A stretch of DNA of 64,000 nucleotides, taken from the NCBI GenBank assembly GCA_963717765.1, contig CAVQWX010000004.1, positions 475,298-539,297 of the forward strand, read 5' to 3'. The notes beneath the pieces were generated by a model. The model did not search any database and had not been told where the DNA came from. It worked only from the letters and a program-made list of their open reading frames with translations. The position numbers and the translations under genes were made by a program. Source of the DNA: JACDER01 sp963717765 (GTDB lineage Bacteria; Actinomycetota; Thermoleophilia; Gaiellales; Gaiellaceae). The number at the start of each line of letters is the position of its first letter. Position 1 is the stretch's first letter. Of the stretch, positions 7,785-15,900 are shown piece by piece.

Positions 7785-9578
7785 ATGGCACAGCTGGTAT
7801 CCGATTTCGTGCTCGAGCGCCTCACCGAATGGGGCGTGCACCGCGTCTACGGCTATCCCGGAGACGGCATCAACTCGTTCCTCGGCGCGTTCGACCGCGC
7901 CGAAGGCGACCCCGAGTTCACTCAGGTCCGGCACGAGGAAATGGCCGCGTTCATGGCGTGCGCGCACGCCAAGTTCACCGGCGAGATCGGCGTGTGCATC
8001 GCCACCTCCGGCCCCGGCGCCATCCACCTGCTGAACGGGCTCTACGACGCCAAGCTCGACCACGCGCCGGTCCTGGCGCTGATCGGCCAGCAGAAGCGGA
8101 TCTCGCTCGGCGCGCACTACCAGCAGGAGGTGGACCTGCAGACGCTCTTCAAGGACGTGTCCGAGTTCGTGTACGAGTGCATGCATCCCGCGCAGGCGCG
8201 GCACCTGATCGACCGCGGCATCCGGACGGCTCTCGCGCAGCGCGGCGTCGCCACCATCATCTTCCCCGCGGACGTTCAGGAGGAGGAGGCCGCGGAGCCT
8301 CCGCGCACGCACGGCGCTGTCTACTCCTCCGTCGGATACTCGACGCCTCGCATCGTTCCCGAGCCGGTCGATCTCCAGCGCGCGGCGGACATCCTGAACG
8401 AGGGAGAGAAGGTCGCGATGCTGATCGGACAGGGCGCGCGGGGCGCCGCCGACGAGGTCGTGGAAACGGCTGAGCTGCTCGGGGCGGGCGTGGCGAAAGC
8501 GCTGCTCGGCAAGGCCGTCCTCCCGGACGACCTGCCCTTCGTCACCGGGTCGATCGGCCTGCTCGGATCGAAGCCGTCCTACGAGATGATGATGGGCTGC
8601 GACACGCTCTTCATGGTCGGGACGAGCTTCCCGTACTCGGAATGGCTGCCCCAAGAGGGGCAGGCGAAGGCCGTCGAGATCGACGTCGACGCCCGGATGA
8701 TCGGCATCCGCTATCCGCTCGACGTGCCGCTTGTCGGCGACGCCAAGGCGACGCTGAAGGAGCTGATCCCGCTGCTCGAGCGCAAGGAGGACCGCTCGTG
8801 GCGGGAGGAGATCGAGGGGAACGTGCGCGACTGGTGGGAGATCGTCGAGGAGGTGTCGATGCAGGACGCCGACCCGATGAACCCGCAGCGGGTCGTCTGG
8901 GAGCTGAACGCGCATCTGCCTGCGGACGCGATCCTGTGCGCGGACTCAGGCTCGTCCACGAACTGGTTCGCGCGGCAGCTCAAGGTGAAGAAAGGCAACC
9001 TGGCCTCGCTCTCGGGCACGCTGGCGACCATGGGCGACGGCGTGCCCTACGCGATCGCGGCCAAGTTCGCATTCCCGCAGCGGCCGGTGATCGCCTTCGT
9101 GGGCGACGGGGCCTTCCAGATGAACGGGATGAACGAGCTCCTGACCGTGAAGAAGTACTGGGAGCAGAACTGGAAGGAGCATCCGGCGCTCGTCTTCTGC
9201 GTCTTCAACAACCAGGACCTGAACCAGGTGACCTGGGAGCAGCGCGTCCTCTCGGGCGATCCCCGCTTTGCGGGCTCGCAGCAGATCCCGGACTTCCCCG
9301 CCGCCCGCTACGCGGAACTGATCGGCCTCGCCGGCATCCGCTGCGACGACGGTGACAAGGTGTCCGGCGCGTGGCACGAGGCGCTCAACGCCGGCCGGCC
9401 GTGCGTGCTCGAGGTGGTCGTCGACCGCAACGTGCCCCCGCTGCCCCCGCACATCAAGCTCGACATGGCCAAGAAGATGGGCATGGCTCTGATCGGCGGT
9501 GACGAGGACGCGGGCGGGATCATGGAGAAGTCGCTCAAAGGCAAGCTCGCAGAGCTCAAGCAGAAGCTACCGTCGTAG
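7785..9578 (+). CDS. Thiamine-diphosphate enzyme, pyruvate oxidase/dehydrogenase (quinone)-like
   Basis: 597 residues with the three domains of the acetolactate synthase/pyruvate oxidase family. The Pyr domain starts VSDFVLERLTEWGV with the cofactor-activating Glu in RHEEMAAF near residue 50. A central Rossmann-like domain covers about 195-335. The PP domain has the ThDP/Mg motif GDGAFQMNGMNELLTV starting near residue 439. AAAGGAG precedes the ATG. The closest functional group I recognise is PoxB-like pyruvate:quinone oxidoreductase, decarboxylating pyruvate to acetate; other 2-oxo acids remain possible. It lies 11 bp after the SDR and directly abuts the next ORF. Confidence 0.85.
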   Translation: MAQLVSDFVLERLTEWGVHRVYGYPGDGINSFLGAFDRAEGDPEFTQVRHEEMAAFMACAHAKFTGEIGVCIATSGPGAIHLLNGLYDAKLDHAPVLALIGQQKRISLGAHYQQEVDLQTLFKDVSEFVYECMHPAQARHLIDRGIRTALAQRGVATIIFPADVQEEEAAEPPRTHGAVYSSVGYSTPRIVPEPVDLQRAADILNEGEKVAMLIGQGARGAADEVVETAELLGAGVAKALLGKAVLPDDLPFVTGSIGLLGSKPSYEMMMGCDTLFMVGTSFPYSEWLPQEGQAKAVEIDVDARMIGIRYPLDVPLVGDAKATLKELIPLLERKEDRSWREEIEGNVRDWWEIVEEVSMQDADPMNPQRVVWELNAHLPADAILCADSGSSTNWFARQLKVKKGNLASLSGTLATMGDGVPYAIAAKFAFPQRPVIAFVGDGAFQMNGMNELLTVKKYWEQNWKEHPALVFCVFNNQDLNQVTWEQRVLSGDPRFAGSQQIPDFPAARYAELIGLAGIRCDDGDKVSGAWHEALNAGRPCVLEVVVDRNVPPLPPHIKLDMAKKMGMALIGGDEDAGGIMEKSLKGKLAELKQKLPS

Positions 9579-10685
9579 ATGCCCGCCCTCGCCCCGGCAC
9601 GGGCCGAGGTCGAGCGGGTCGCGACCTCGGCGTACGAGATCCCCACCGACGGCCCCGAGGCCGACGGAACGCTGGAGTGGGACTCGACCACGATCGTCGT
9701 CGTCGAGGTCGAGGCCGGCGGCGAGACGGGGCTCGGCTACACGTACGGGGACGCTTCGATCGCACGATTTGTGGTGTCGAATCTCGCGATCTGCGTAGAG
9801 GGGTCAGACCCCTTGTCCGTACGGGACACGTGGACGCTCATGGGCGCGGCGATCCGCAACGCCGGTCGTCCCGGTCTCGGCTTCATGGCTGTCTCGGCGG
9901 TCGACACGGCTCTGTGGGACCTGAAGGCGCGGCTGCTCGGCGTCCCACTTGTGGACGCGCTCGACCGCGCGCACGACGCCGTTCCCGTCTACGGCTCGGG
10001 CGGGTTTTGCAACTACTCCCTCGGGAGGCTGCGGGAGCAACTGAGTGACTGGGTGGAGGCGGGCATCCCGCGCGTCAAGCTCAAGGTCGGGCGCGACCCT
10101 GGCGAGGATGCGGCGAGGCTCGACGCAGCGCGCCAGGGGATCGGCGAGGAGCCCGAGCTCTACGTCGACGCGAATGGAGCGTTCTCGCCGAAGCAGGCGC
10201 TCGAGTGGGCGGTGCGCTACCGGGCCGACTGGGGCGTGTCCTGGTTCGAGGAGCCCGTCAGCTCCGCCGACCTCGAGGGACTCCGACTCGTCCGCGAACG
10301 CGGGCCGGCCGGCCTGGACATCGCCGCCGGCGAATACGTGTTCGTCCCACGGGACGCGGTCAACCTGACCGGCGCCGTCGACTGCCTGCAGCTCGACATC
10401 ACGCGCTGTGGAGGCATCACCGGCTTCCTGCAGCTGAGCGCCCTGGCCGCCGCGCACGCACTGGACGTGTCGGGACACTGCGCACCGCAGCTGTCGGCGC
10501 ACGCGCTTTGCGCCGTGCCCAACCTCCGCCACCTCGAGTACTTCCACGACCATGTCCGCGTCGAGTCGCTGCTCTTCGACGGCGTGCTCGACCCGCGGGA
10601 CGGCCACCTCCGGCCCGATCGCTCACGATCGGGCCACGGCCTCGAGCTGAAGCGCAAGGACGCCGACCGGCACCGCGTCGCATGA
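9579..10685 (+). CDS. Enolase-superfamily sugar-acid dehydratase/racemase
   Basis: 368 residues. The mandelate racemase/muconate lactonizing fold is indicated by the capping domain and a barrel with RVKLKVGRD (KxK base near 166-168). Metal ligands are Asp in YVDANGAF, Glu in WFEEPV and Glu in AAGEYV, and a His in SGHCAPQLSAHA acts from the other face. Such enzymes dehydrate or epimerise sugar acids. The ATG begins one base after the preceding stop, and the stop overlaps the next ATG (ATGA), so coupling is tight. The exact substrate cannot be assigned. Linked FAD/Fe-S and ThDP enzymes fit stepwise oxidation of an aldonic or related acid. Confidence 0.87.
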   Translation: MPALAPARAEVERVATSAYEIPTDGPEADGTLEWDSTTIVVVEVEAGGETGLGYTYGDASIARFVVSNLAICVEGSDPLSVRDTWTLMGAAIRNAGRPGLGFMAVSAVDTALWDLKARLLGVPLVDALDRAHDAVPVYGSGGFCNYSLGRLREQLSDWVEAGIPRVKLKVGRDPGEDAARLDAARQGIGEEPELYVDANGAFSPKQALEWAVRYRADWGVSWFEEPVSSADLEGLRLVRERGPAGLDIAAGEYVFVPRDAVNLTGAVDCLQLDITRCGGITGFLQLSALAAAHALDVSGHCAPQLSAHALCAVPNLRHLEYFHDHVRVESLLFDGVLDPRDGHLRPDRSRSGHGLELKRKDADRHRVA

Positions 10686-13600
10686 GCATGAAGATCCCGG
10701 CACGCGTCGACACGCGCTTCCGCGGCGGCATGGCCGCCGTGGAGCAGATCGACCGCATCGGGCTGGCCGCCGACCTGCGCAAGGAGGTCGAGGGCGAAGT
10801 CCGCTTCGACACCGCAACGCGCGCCCTGTACGCGACGGATGCGTCCAACTACCGGCAGCCGCCGATCGGCGTCGTGATCCCGCGCACGCTGGACGATGTC
10901 GTTGCCGTCCACCGTGTCTGCCACGACCACCGGGCGCCGATCCTTCCGCGCGGGTGCGGCACGAGCCTCTCGGGCGAGACGGTCAACCACGCGGTCGTCA
11001 TCGACTTCACCAAGTACCTGGACGACTTCGACGATCCGGATATGACCGACCACACCGTCGTCTGCCGTCCGGGCGCCATCAACGAGAAGCTGAACGAGCA
11101 CACCGGCAAGTGGAACTGGATCTTCGGTCCGGATCCGTCCACGCATGCGTACTGCTCGATCGGCGGGAACGTCGGAAACAACTCATGCGGGACGCACTCG
11201 GTGCAGTCGCAGTTCTACGGTCAGGGGCCGCGCACCTCGGACAACGTCCACTCGCTCGAGATCGTCACCCACGACGGAGTGCGCATGTGGGTGGGGGAGA
11301 CGAGCGACGCAGACTTCGAGCGCGCCCTCGCCGAAGGGGGCCGCCGGGCCGAGATCTACCGAGGGCTGCGCGACCTGATCGACCGGCACGCGCCGCTCGT
11401 CCGCGAGCGCTTTCCCAGCCCCGAGAAGCTGCCGCGCCGCGTGTCGGGCTACAACCTCGACGAGCTCCTGCCCGAGAACGGGTTCAACCTGGCGCGAGTT
11501 CTTGTCGGGACGGAGGGGACGTGCGCCACCGTCTTGCAGGCCCGGCTCTACCTCACGCCCGCCATGCTCAAGCGTGCGCTCGTCGTGGTCGCATACGACG
11601 ACGTCTGCACGGCCGCCGACCAGGTGCCGTGGATCCTCGAGCACCGGCCGATCGGGCTCGAGGCGATGGACAACGTCCTCTACGAGGACGAGATGGAGCA
11701 GAAGATGCACGTGACCGAGCTGTCGAAGCTCCCCGCGCACGACCGTGACGGTGGCTGGCTCTTCGTCGAGTTCGGCGCCGACGACCAGCACGCGGCCGAC
11801 GAGGCCGCGCGGGCCTTTGCCGCCGATGCGCGGAAGCACGGCGCCGCGGCCGACGAGATCACGATCGTCGAGGATCCCAAGCAGGAGGCGGGGCTGTGGC
11901 TGACGCGCGAGGGCGGTCTCGGCGCGACCACCTTCCCGCCGGACGGGCGGGACTACTGGGCCGGCTGGGAGGACTCGGCCGTTCCTCCTGAGCGCTGCGG
12001 CGACTACCTGCGCGACCTGAAGAAGCTCGAGAAGAAGTACGACTACCACGGTTCGCTGTACGGCCACATCGGCCAGGGGTGCATCCACACCTCGACCGAC
12101 TTCGACCTTCGCTCCAGTGAGGGAGTCGAGAAGTACCGCCGGTTCGTGGAGGAGGCGGCCGACCTCGTCGTTTCCTACGGCGGCTCGCTCTCGGGAGAGC
12201 ACGGGGACGGCCAGGCGCGGGCGGAGCTGCTGCCGAAGCAGTTCGGCGAGGAGATCGTCGACGCGTTCCGCGAGTTCAAGCGCATCTGGGATCCCGACTG
12301 GAAGATGAACCCGGGCAAGGTCGTCGACCCCTACCGGCTCGACGAGAACCTGAAGCTGGGAGCGGACTACGAGCCCTGGCGTCCGCCGGTCAAGTTCGCG
12401 TACGCCGACGACCACGGCGACTTTGCGCACGCCACCGTGCGCTGCGTCGGCGTCGGTAAGTGCAGGCAGCCGGACGGAGACGACGTCATGTGCCCGTCCT
12501 TCGTCGTCACCCGCGACGAGATGCACACGACGCGTGGCCGCGCTCGCCTGCTCTTCGAGATGCTAGAGGGCGAGGTCGTCCAAGACGGCTGGCAGTCGGA
12601 AGAGGTCATGGAGGCGCTCGATCTCTGCCTTTCGTGCAAGGGCTGCACGCACGACTGCCCGGTCAACGTGGACATGCCAACGTACAAAGCCGAGTTCCTC
12701 TACCACCATTACAAGCGCCGGCTCCGGCCTCGTCATGCGTATGCGTTCGGGCTGATCGACCAGGCCGCCCGCGCCGCCTCGCTCATGCCCGGCCTCGTGA
12801 ACCTGCTCGGCCGCACTCCACTGTTCAAGGCGGCCGCCGGCATGTCGCAGCGCCGTAACACGCCGACGTTCGCGCCGCTCACGCTCCAGCGCTGGTTCCG
12901 GCAGCGCGGCGGAACCCGCAACCGGAGCGGGCGCAAGGTCGTCCTCTACCCGGACACGTTCAACAACCACTTCCACACGGACGTTGGCGTGGCGGCGGTC
13001 GAGGCGATCGAGGACGCGGGATGGCAGGTCGTCATCCCGGAGGGTCACGTCTGCTGCGGCCGGCCGCTGTACGACTACGGCTTCCTCGACCTCGCCGAGC
13101 GCTACCTGCGGCGGAACCTCGACCTGCTGCGCGGGTGGTATCGCGAGGATGTTCCCATCGTCGGGCTGGAGCCGAGCTGCGTCGCCGTCTTCAAGGAGGA
13201 GCTCGGAAAGCTGCTCCCGCACGACGACGACGCCGCGCGGCTCGCGCGCAACGTCCACCACTTCGCCGAGTTCTTCGAGACGTTCGAGATCGAGCCGCCT
13301 CCGCTCGAGCGCCACGCCTTCGTATGGGGGCATTGCCACCACAAGGCGACGGGAGGGATCGACCCAGAGCTCGAGCTGCTGCGCAAGATGGGCGTGGAGG
13401 TCGAGACGGTCAAGGCCGGCTGCTGCGGCCTCGCCGGCTCGTGGGGCTTCGAAGCGGAACATCACGACATCTCGATGCGGGCCGGGGAGCACGGGCTTCT
13501 GCCCAAGGTGCGCGAGCTCGACCCGACCACGCTCGTCGTGGCGGACGGGTTCTCCTGCAAGACGCAGATCGAGCAGGGCGACACCGGGCGCCGGGCGCTG

Positions 13601-13801
13601 CACGTCGCGCAGGTCGTGAAGCTGGCCAGGGAGCATGGAAGCGAGGGGCCGCCGGGCGCCTGGCCGGAGCGCGGCTACTACGAGCGCCGCCCCGAGGCTC
13701 CAGCGAAGACCAGAGCACTGCGCGCCGCCGCGGTCGGAGCCGCCGCCGCCGGGGCCGGGGCACTTGCCTGGAGAGTCAGCGAATCGTTACGAAAGGCTTG
13801 A
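10682..13801 (+). CDS. Large fused FAD-linked oxidase / Fe-S (GlcD-GlpC type) oxidoreductase
   Basis: 1039 residues fusing two usually separate proteins. The N-terminal half is a VAO-type FAD-binding domain (roughly residues 45-270, with GNVGNNSCGTHS and GTEGTCAT) and a FAD-oxidase C-terminal domain (to about 560). Next come two [4Fe-4S]-type cysteine clusters, starting at Cys587 and in CLSCKGCTHDCP near 650. The C-terminal part has two CCG domains, CCGRPLYDYG near 793 and CCGLAGSWGF near 914. A final hydrophobic helix near 1010-1025 suggests membrane association. The family oxidises D-2-hydroxy acids such as lactate or glycolate and passes electrons to quinone. The ATG overlaps the upstream stop. 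It is the last gene of the operon. Confidence 0.88.
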   Translation: MSMKIPARVDTRFRGGMAAVEQIDRIGLAADLRKEVEGEVRFDTATRALYATDASNYRQPPIGVVIPRTLDDVVAVHRVCHDHRAPILPRGCGTSLSGETVNHAVVIDFTKYLDDFDDPDMTDHTVVCRPGAINEKLNEHTGKWNWIFGPDPSTHAYCSIGGNVGNNSCGTHSVQSQFYGQGPRTSDNVHSLEIVTHDGVRMWVGETSDADFERALAEGGRRAEIYRGLRDLIDRHAPLVRERFPSPEKLPRRVSGYNLDELLPENGFNLARVLVGTEGTCATVLQARLYLTPAMLKRALVVVAYDDVCTAADQVPWILEHRPIGLEAMDNVLYEDEMEQKMHVTELSKLPAHDRDGGWLFVEFGADDQHAADEAARAFAADARKHGAAADEITIVEDPKQEAGLWLTREGGLGATTFPPDGRDYWAGWEDSAVPPERCGDYLRDLKKLEKKYDYHGSLYGHIGQGCIHTSTDFDLRSSEGVEKYRRFVEEAADLVVSYGGSLSGEHGDGQARAELLPKQFGEEIVDAFREFKRIWDPDWKMNPGKVVDPYRLDENLKLGADYEPWRPPVKFAYADDHGDFAHATVRCVGVGKCRQPDGDDVMCPSFVVTRDEMHTTRGRARLLFEMLEGEVVQDGWQSEEVMEALDLCLSCKGCTHDCPVNVDMPTYKAEFLYHHYKRRLRPRHAYAFGLIDQAARAASLMPGLVNLLGRTPLFKAAAGMSQRRNTPTFAPLTLQRWFRQRGGTRNRSGRKVVLYPDTFNNHFHTDVGVAAVEAIEDAGWQVVIPEGHVCCGRPLYDYGFLDLAERYLRRNLDLLRGWYREDVPIVGLEPSCVAVFKEELGKLLPHDDDAARLARNVHHFAEFFETFEIEPPPLERHAFVWGHCHHKATGGIDPELELLRKMGVEVETVKAGCCGLAGSWGFEAEHHDISMRAGEHGLLPKVRELDPTTLVVADGFSCKTQIEQGDTGRRALHVAQVVKLAREHGSEGPPGAWPERGYYERRPEAPAKTRALRAAAVGAAAAGAGALAWRVSESLRKA

Positions 13802-13948
13802 GGAATCGTGATTCACCAGCCCGCCTGGGCTGAGACACTCCCGGGAGTACGTCGAGCTCCCGTGCTCTGTGCTAACTGGGCCAACCGGTCGAGGGCGGCG
13901 AAACCGTGGAGGGGTCGCCGCCCCCGGCCGAGGATTTAGTGTTCCTCC
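13802..13948. other. 147-bp gap with stacked hairpins before the MobA-like gene
   Basis: The gap holds AGCCC-GCCT-GGGCT, the 12-bp palindrome ACTCCCGGGAGT at 13837-13848, and further GC-rich stems up to GGGGTCGCCGCCCC. There is no T tract. It may end the upstream operon or be a structured leader. I could not match it to a known riboswitch, including the molybdenum-cofactor class. Confidence 0.4.
13937..13942 (+). promoter_or_regulatory. -10 box (TAGTGT) for the MobA-like gene
   Basis: TAGTGT lies 6 nt before the GTG at 13949, consistent with a leaderless mRNA. Confidence 0.45.
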
Positions 13949-14473
13949 GTGCTCACCGGCCTCCTACTCGTCGGCGGGGCAAGTCGCCGGTTCGGCAGCC
14001 CGAAGGCGCTGGCGGAACTGGCGGGCGAGACCCTCGCGGCCCGCGCCTGGCGCCTGCTCGGAGAGGCCTGCGACGAGCGGATAGCGGTGGGAAAGCAGGC
14101 GGACGGCCTCGACCTTCCGTTCCCGCTCCTCGACGACGGCTTCGTGGTTCGCGCGCCGATCGCAGGCGTCGTCGCGGGGCTGCGTGCCGCCGCGCACGAC
14201 GTGTGCGTGGCCGTCCCGGTGGACATGCCTCTTCTGCGCGCGGAGGCGCTGCGGGGGCTGGCGGCCGCCTGCCGGGACGCGGCCGTCCCTCCGACCGGTC
14301 CGCTCCCGGGTGCTTTCCGCAAGAGCGCCCTATCCGTGCTCGAGCGCCGCCTGCTCGAGGGAGAGCTCACGCTCGCGGCCGCGCTCGACGAGCTGGAGGC
14401 GGTGACGGTCGAGCTCGAGCCCGCTCAGCTCGTGAACGTGAACGCTGAAGAAGATTTGGCCCGGCTCACCTGA
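13949..14473 (+). CDS. mobA: MobA-like molybdenum cofactor guanylyltransferase
   Basis: 174 residues, slightly short for MobA. The nucleotidyltransferase signature LLVGGASRRFGSPKAL lies at residues 6-21; AVPVDMPLL is the metal-binding Asp motif, and NVNAEEDLARL is the typical C-terminal NxxTPEDL-like end. Members attach GMP or CMP to molybdopterin in the cytoplasm. This fits a genome whose nearby formate-dehydrogenase-type genes may need such a cofactor. The 3' end overlaps the convergent thioredoxin-like gene by 8 bp. The gene could instead serve a MocA-type cytidylyl transfer; family membership is clearer than nucleotide specificity. Confidence 0.8.
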   Translation: MLTGLLLVGGASRRFGSPKALAELAGETLAARAWRLLGEACDERIAVGKQADGLDLPFPLLDDGFVVRAPIAGVVAGLRAAAHDVCVAVPVDMPLLRAEALRGLAAACRDAAVPPTGPLPGAFRKSALSVLERRLLEGELTLAAALDELEAVTVELEPAQLVNVNAEEDLARLT

Positions 14474-14786
14474 GCCAGGGTGCGAGGAACGTCTCGATCT
14501 CGCGGCAGCCGCGCGGGAGCTCCAGCCTGCGCCGTACGGCGTTGCCCTCGACCACTACGAGCGTGGGTACCTTGTCGATCCCGAAGCGTTCGAACAGTTC
14601 CGGCTGCTTCTCCTGGGAGACGGGTACGAGCGCGAAGGTCTCGTGGTTGCGCCGGCGCTGGAGAACCTGGGCGACGAAGCCCTCGACCCGGCGGCAGCGA
14701 CCCGAGGTGTCCGAGCGGAAGAAAACCAGTCGCAGGGGGCGCGGCCGCGGAGCCGCCTCGACGCGCTCAGCTTCCTGCGTGGCCAT
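14466..14786 (-). CDS. Thioredoxin-fold protein without a CxxC motif
   Basis: 106 residues. The order of elements matches thioredoxin: LRLVFFRSD (beta strand), SGRCRRVEGFV where WCGPC would sit, then FERFGIDKVPTLVVVEG with the cis-Pro. Only one cysteine of the active-site pair remains, so a normal dithiol-disulfide cycle is unlikely. A monothiol, adaptor or peroxiredoxin-like role is possible. The start overlaps the end of the upstream STAS gene by 20 bp, implying co-transcription. Confidence 0.72.
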   Translation of the reverse strand: MATQEAERVEAAPRPRPLRLVFFRSDTSGRCRRVEGFVAQVLQRRRNHETFALVPVSQEKQPELFERFGIDKVPTLVVVEGNAVRRRLELPRGCREIETFLAPWLR

Positions 14787-15150
14787 TGATCTCCTCGAGA
14801 GCGTCGGTCCGGCGTGGGTAGATCTCGAACATCCGGTCGAGGGCAGTGATCTCGAATAGCCGCAGGATGTTCCGGTCAGAGGTGACGACGAGGACGCGGC
14901 CGCCGAGTGGCGCGAGCCGCTTGCGCGTCCTCATGAGGATGCCGATGGTCGTGGAGTCGATGAACGAGACCTCGGAGAGGTCGATCAGCAGATCGGTCGC
15001 GCTGCGGCCGAGGGCTTCGAGGACGCGGCGCTCGAACTCCGGGCCGGAGTGCAGGTCGAAGTCGCCGGCGAGCGAGATGAGGTACGCGTGCTCTCCGATC
15101 GGACGCGCTTCGCGAACGAACTCGCCGGTTGCGGCTTCCGACGTGGCCAT
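14767..15150 (-). CDS. STAS-domain anti-anti-sigma factor-like protein
   Basis: 127 residues covering one STAS domain. Seen are LISLAGDFDLHSGPEFERRV and the phosphorylation-site region LIDLSEVSFIDSTTIGIL, where the Ser in DST matches the serine phosphorylated by anti-sigma kinases in SpoIIAA/RsbV. It probably binds a kinase-type anti-sigma factor encoded elsewhere and releases an alternative sigma factor; no RsbW homologue is nearby. It is followed by the overlapping thioredoxin-like gene. TACGAT lies 7 nt before the ATG, suggesting a leaderless transcript. Confidence 0.85.
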   Translation of the reverse strand: MATSEAATGEFVREARPIGEHAYLISLAGDFDLHSGPEFERRVLEALGRSATDLLIDLSEVSFIDSTTIGILMRTRKRLAPLGGRVLVVTSDRNILRLFEITALDRMFEIYPRRTDALEEINGHAGS

Positions 15151-15157
15151 CCCTTCG

Positions 15158-15163
15158 ATCGTA
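15158..15163 (-). promoter_or_regulatory. -10 box (TACGAT) for the STAS gene
   Basis: TACGAT on the minus strand is followed by 7 nt and the ATG at 15150. Confidence 0.55.
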
Positions 15164-15213
15164 GGGACAGGCGAATGAACGTTCTTTGAGATCTTCGTAG
15201 AGAATTCTTGACG

Positions 15214-15900
15214 TTACGCCGGGACGAGCTTGTACCCGATCCCGCGCACCGTCACGACACGCTCCGGGTTGTCCGGGTCACGCTCGATCTTCCTGCGCAG
15301 GTTCGAGACGTGCATGTCGGTGGCGCGTTCGTCCCCGACGTATTCGCTCTGCCAGAGGTGCTGCATGATCTCCCTGCGGGAGTAAACGCGCTCGGGCTCC
15401 TCGGCGAGGAAGGTGAGGAGGCGAAACTCGGACGGGGTCAGCCGCACGTTCTCGTCGTCGACGCGGACCTCGTGGCGGACGAGGTCGAGCCGGAGCCCGC
15501 CGACGCGCCTCACCGGATCGCCCGAGAGCCGGTCGAGCTGGCGCCGGCGCAGGATCGCGCGCACCCGGCTGATCAGCTCCGCCATCGAGAACGGCTTGGT
15601 GACGTAGTCGTCGGCGCCGACCTCGAGCCCGACCACTCGGTCGACCTCGCTGTCCTTCGCGGTCAGCATGAGGATGGGGACGATGCTCTCGCCGCGGAGG
15701 ATGCGCGTGACCTCGATCCCGTTCACCTTGGGCAGGCGCAGGTCGAGGACGATCAGCTCGTACTCCTTGTCCCGCGCCCGTGCGAGCGCCTCTTCGCCGT
15801 CCCCGGCCCGGTCCACCTCGAAGCCCTCCCCTTCGAGCGCGTAGGCAACCGCGTCGGCGATTGCCACCTCGTCCTCCACCACGAGTACGGACTCAGCCAT
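15214..15900 (-). CDS. OmpR/PhoB-family response regulator
   Basis: 228 residues. The receiver domain has the acidic pocket at Glu9-Asp10, phospho-acceptor Asp53 in LIVLDLRLP, and Lys near 102 in VTKPF. The C-terminal winged helix (about 130-226) has LTPSEFRLLTFLAEEP and the RGIGYKL ending typical of PhoB. The start overlaps the upstream kinase gene by 8 bp, so kinase and regulator form one operon and presumably a cognate pair. The targets are unknown. Confidence 0.93.
   Translation of the reverse strand: MAESVLVVEDEVAIADAVAYALEGEGFEVDRAGDGEEALARARDKEYELIVLDLRLPKVNGIEVTRILRGESIVPILMLTAKDSEVDRVVGLEVGADDYVTKPFSMAELISRVRAILRRRQLDRLSGDPVRRVGGLRLDLVRHEVRVDDENVRLTPSEFRLLTFLAEEPERVYSRREIMQHLWQSEYVGDERATDMHVSNLRRKIERDPDNPERVVTVRGIGYKLVPA

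Noticed and set aside
13802..13948. Possible molybdenum-cofactor, TPP or cobalamin riboswitch
   Set aside because: GGCTGAGA resembles one TPP motif, but the required 3' TPP element and core motifs of the other classes are absent.
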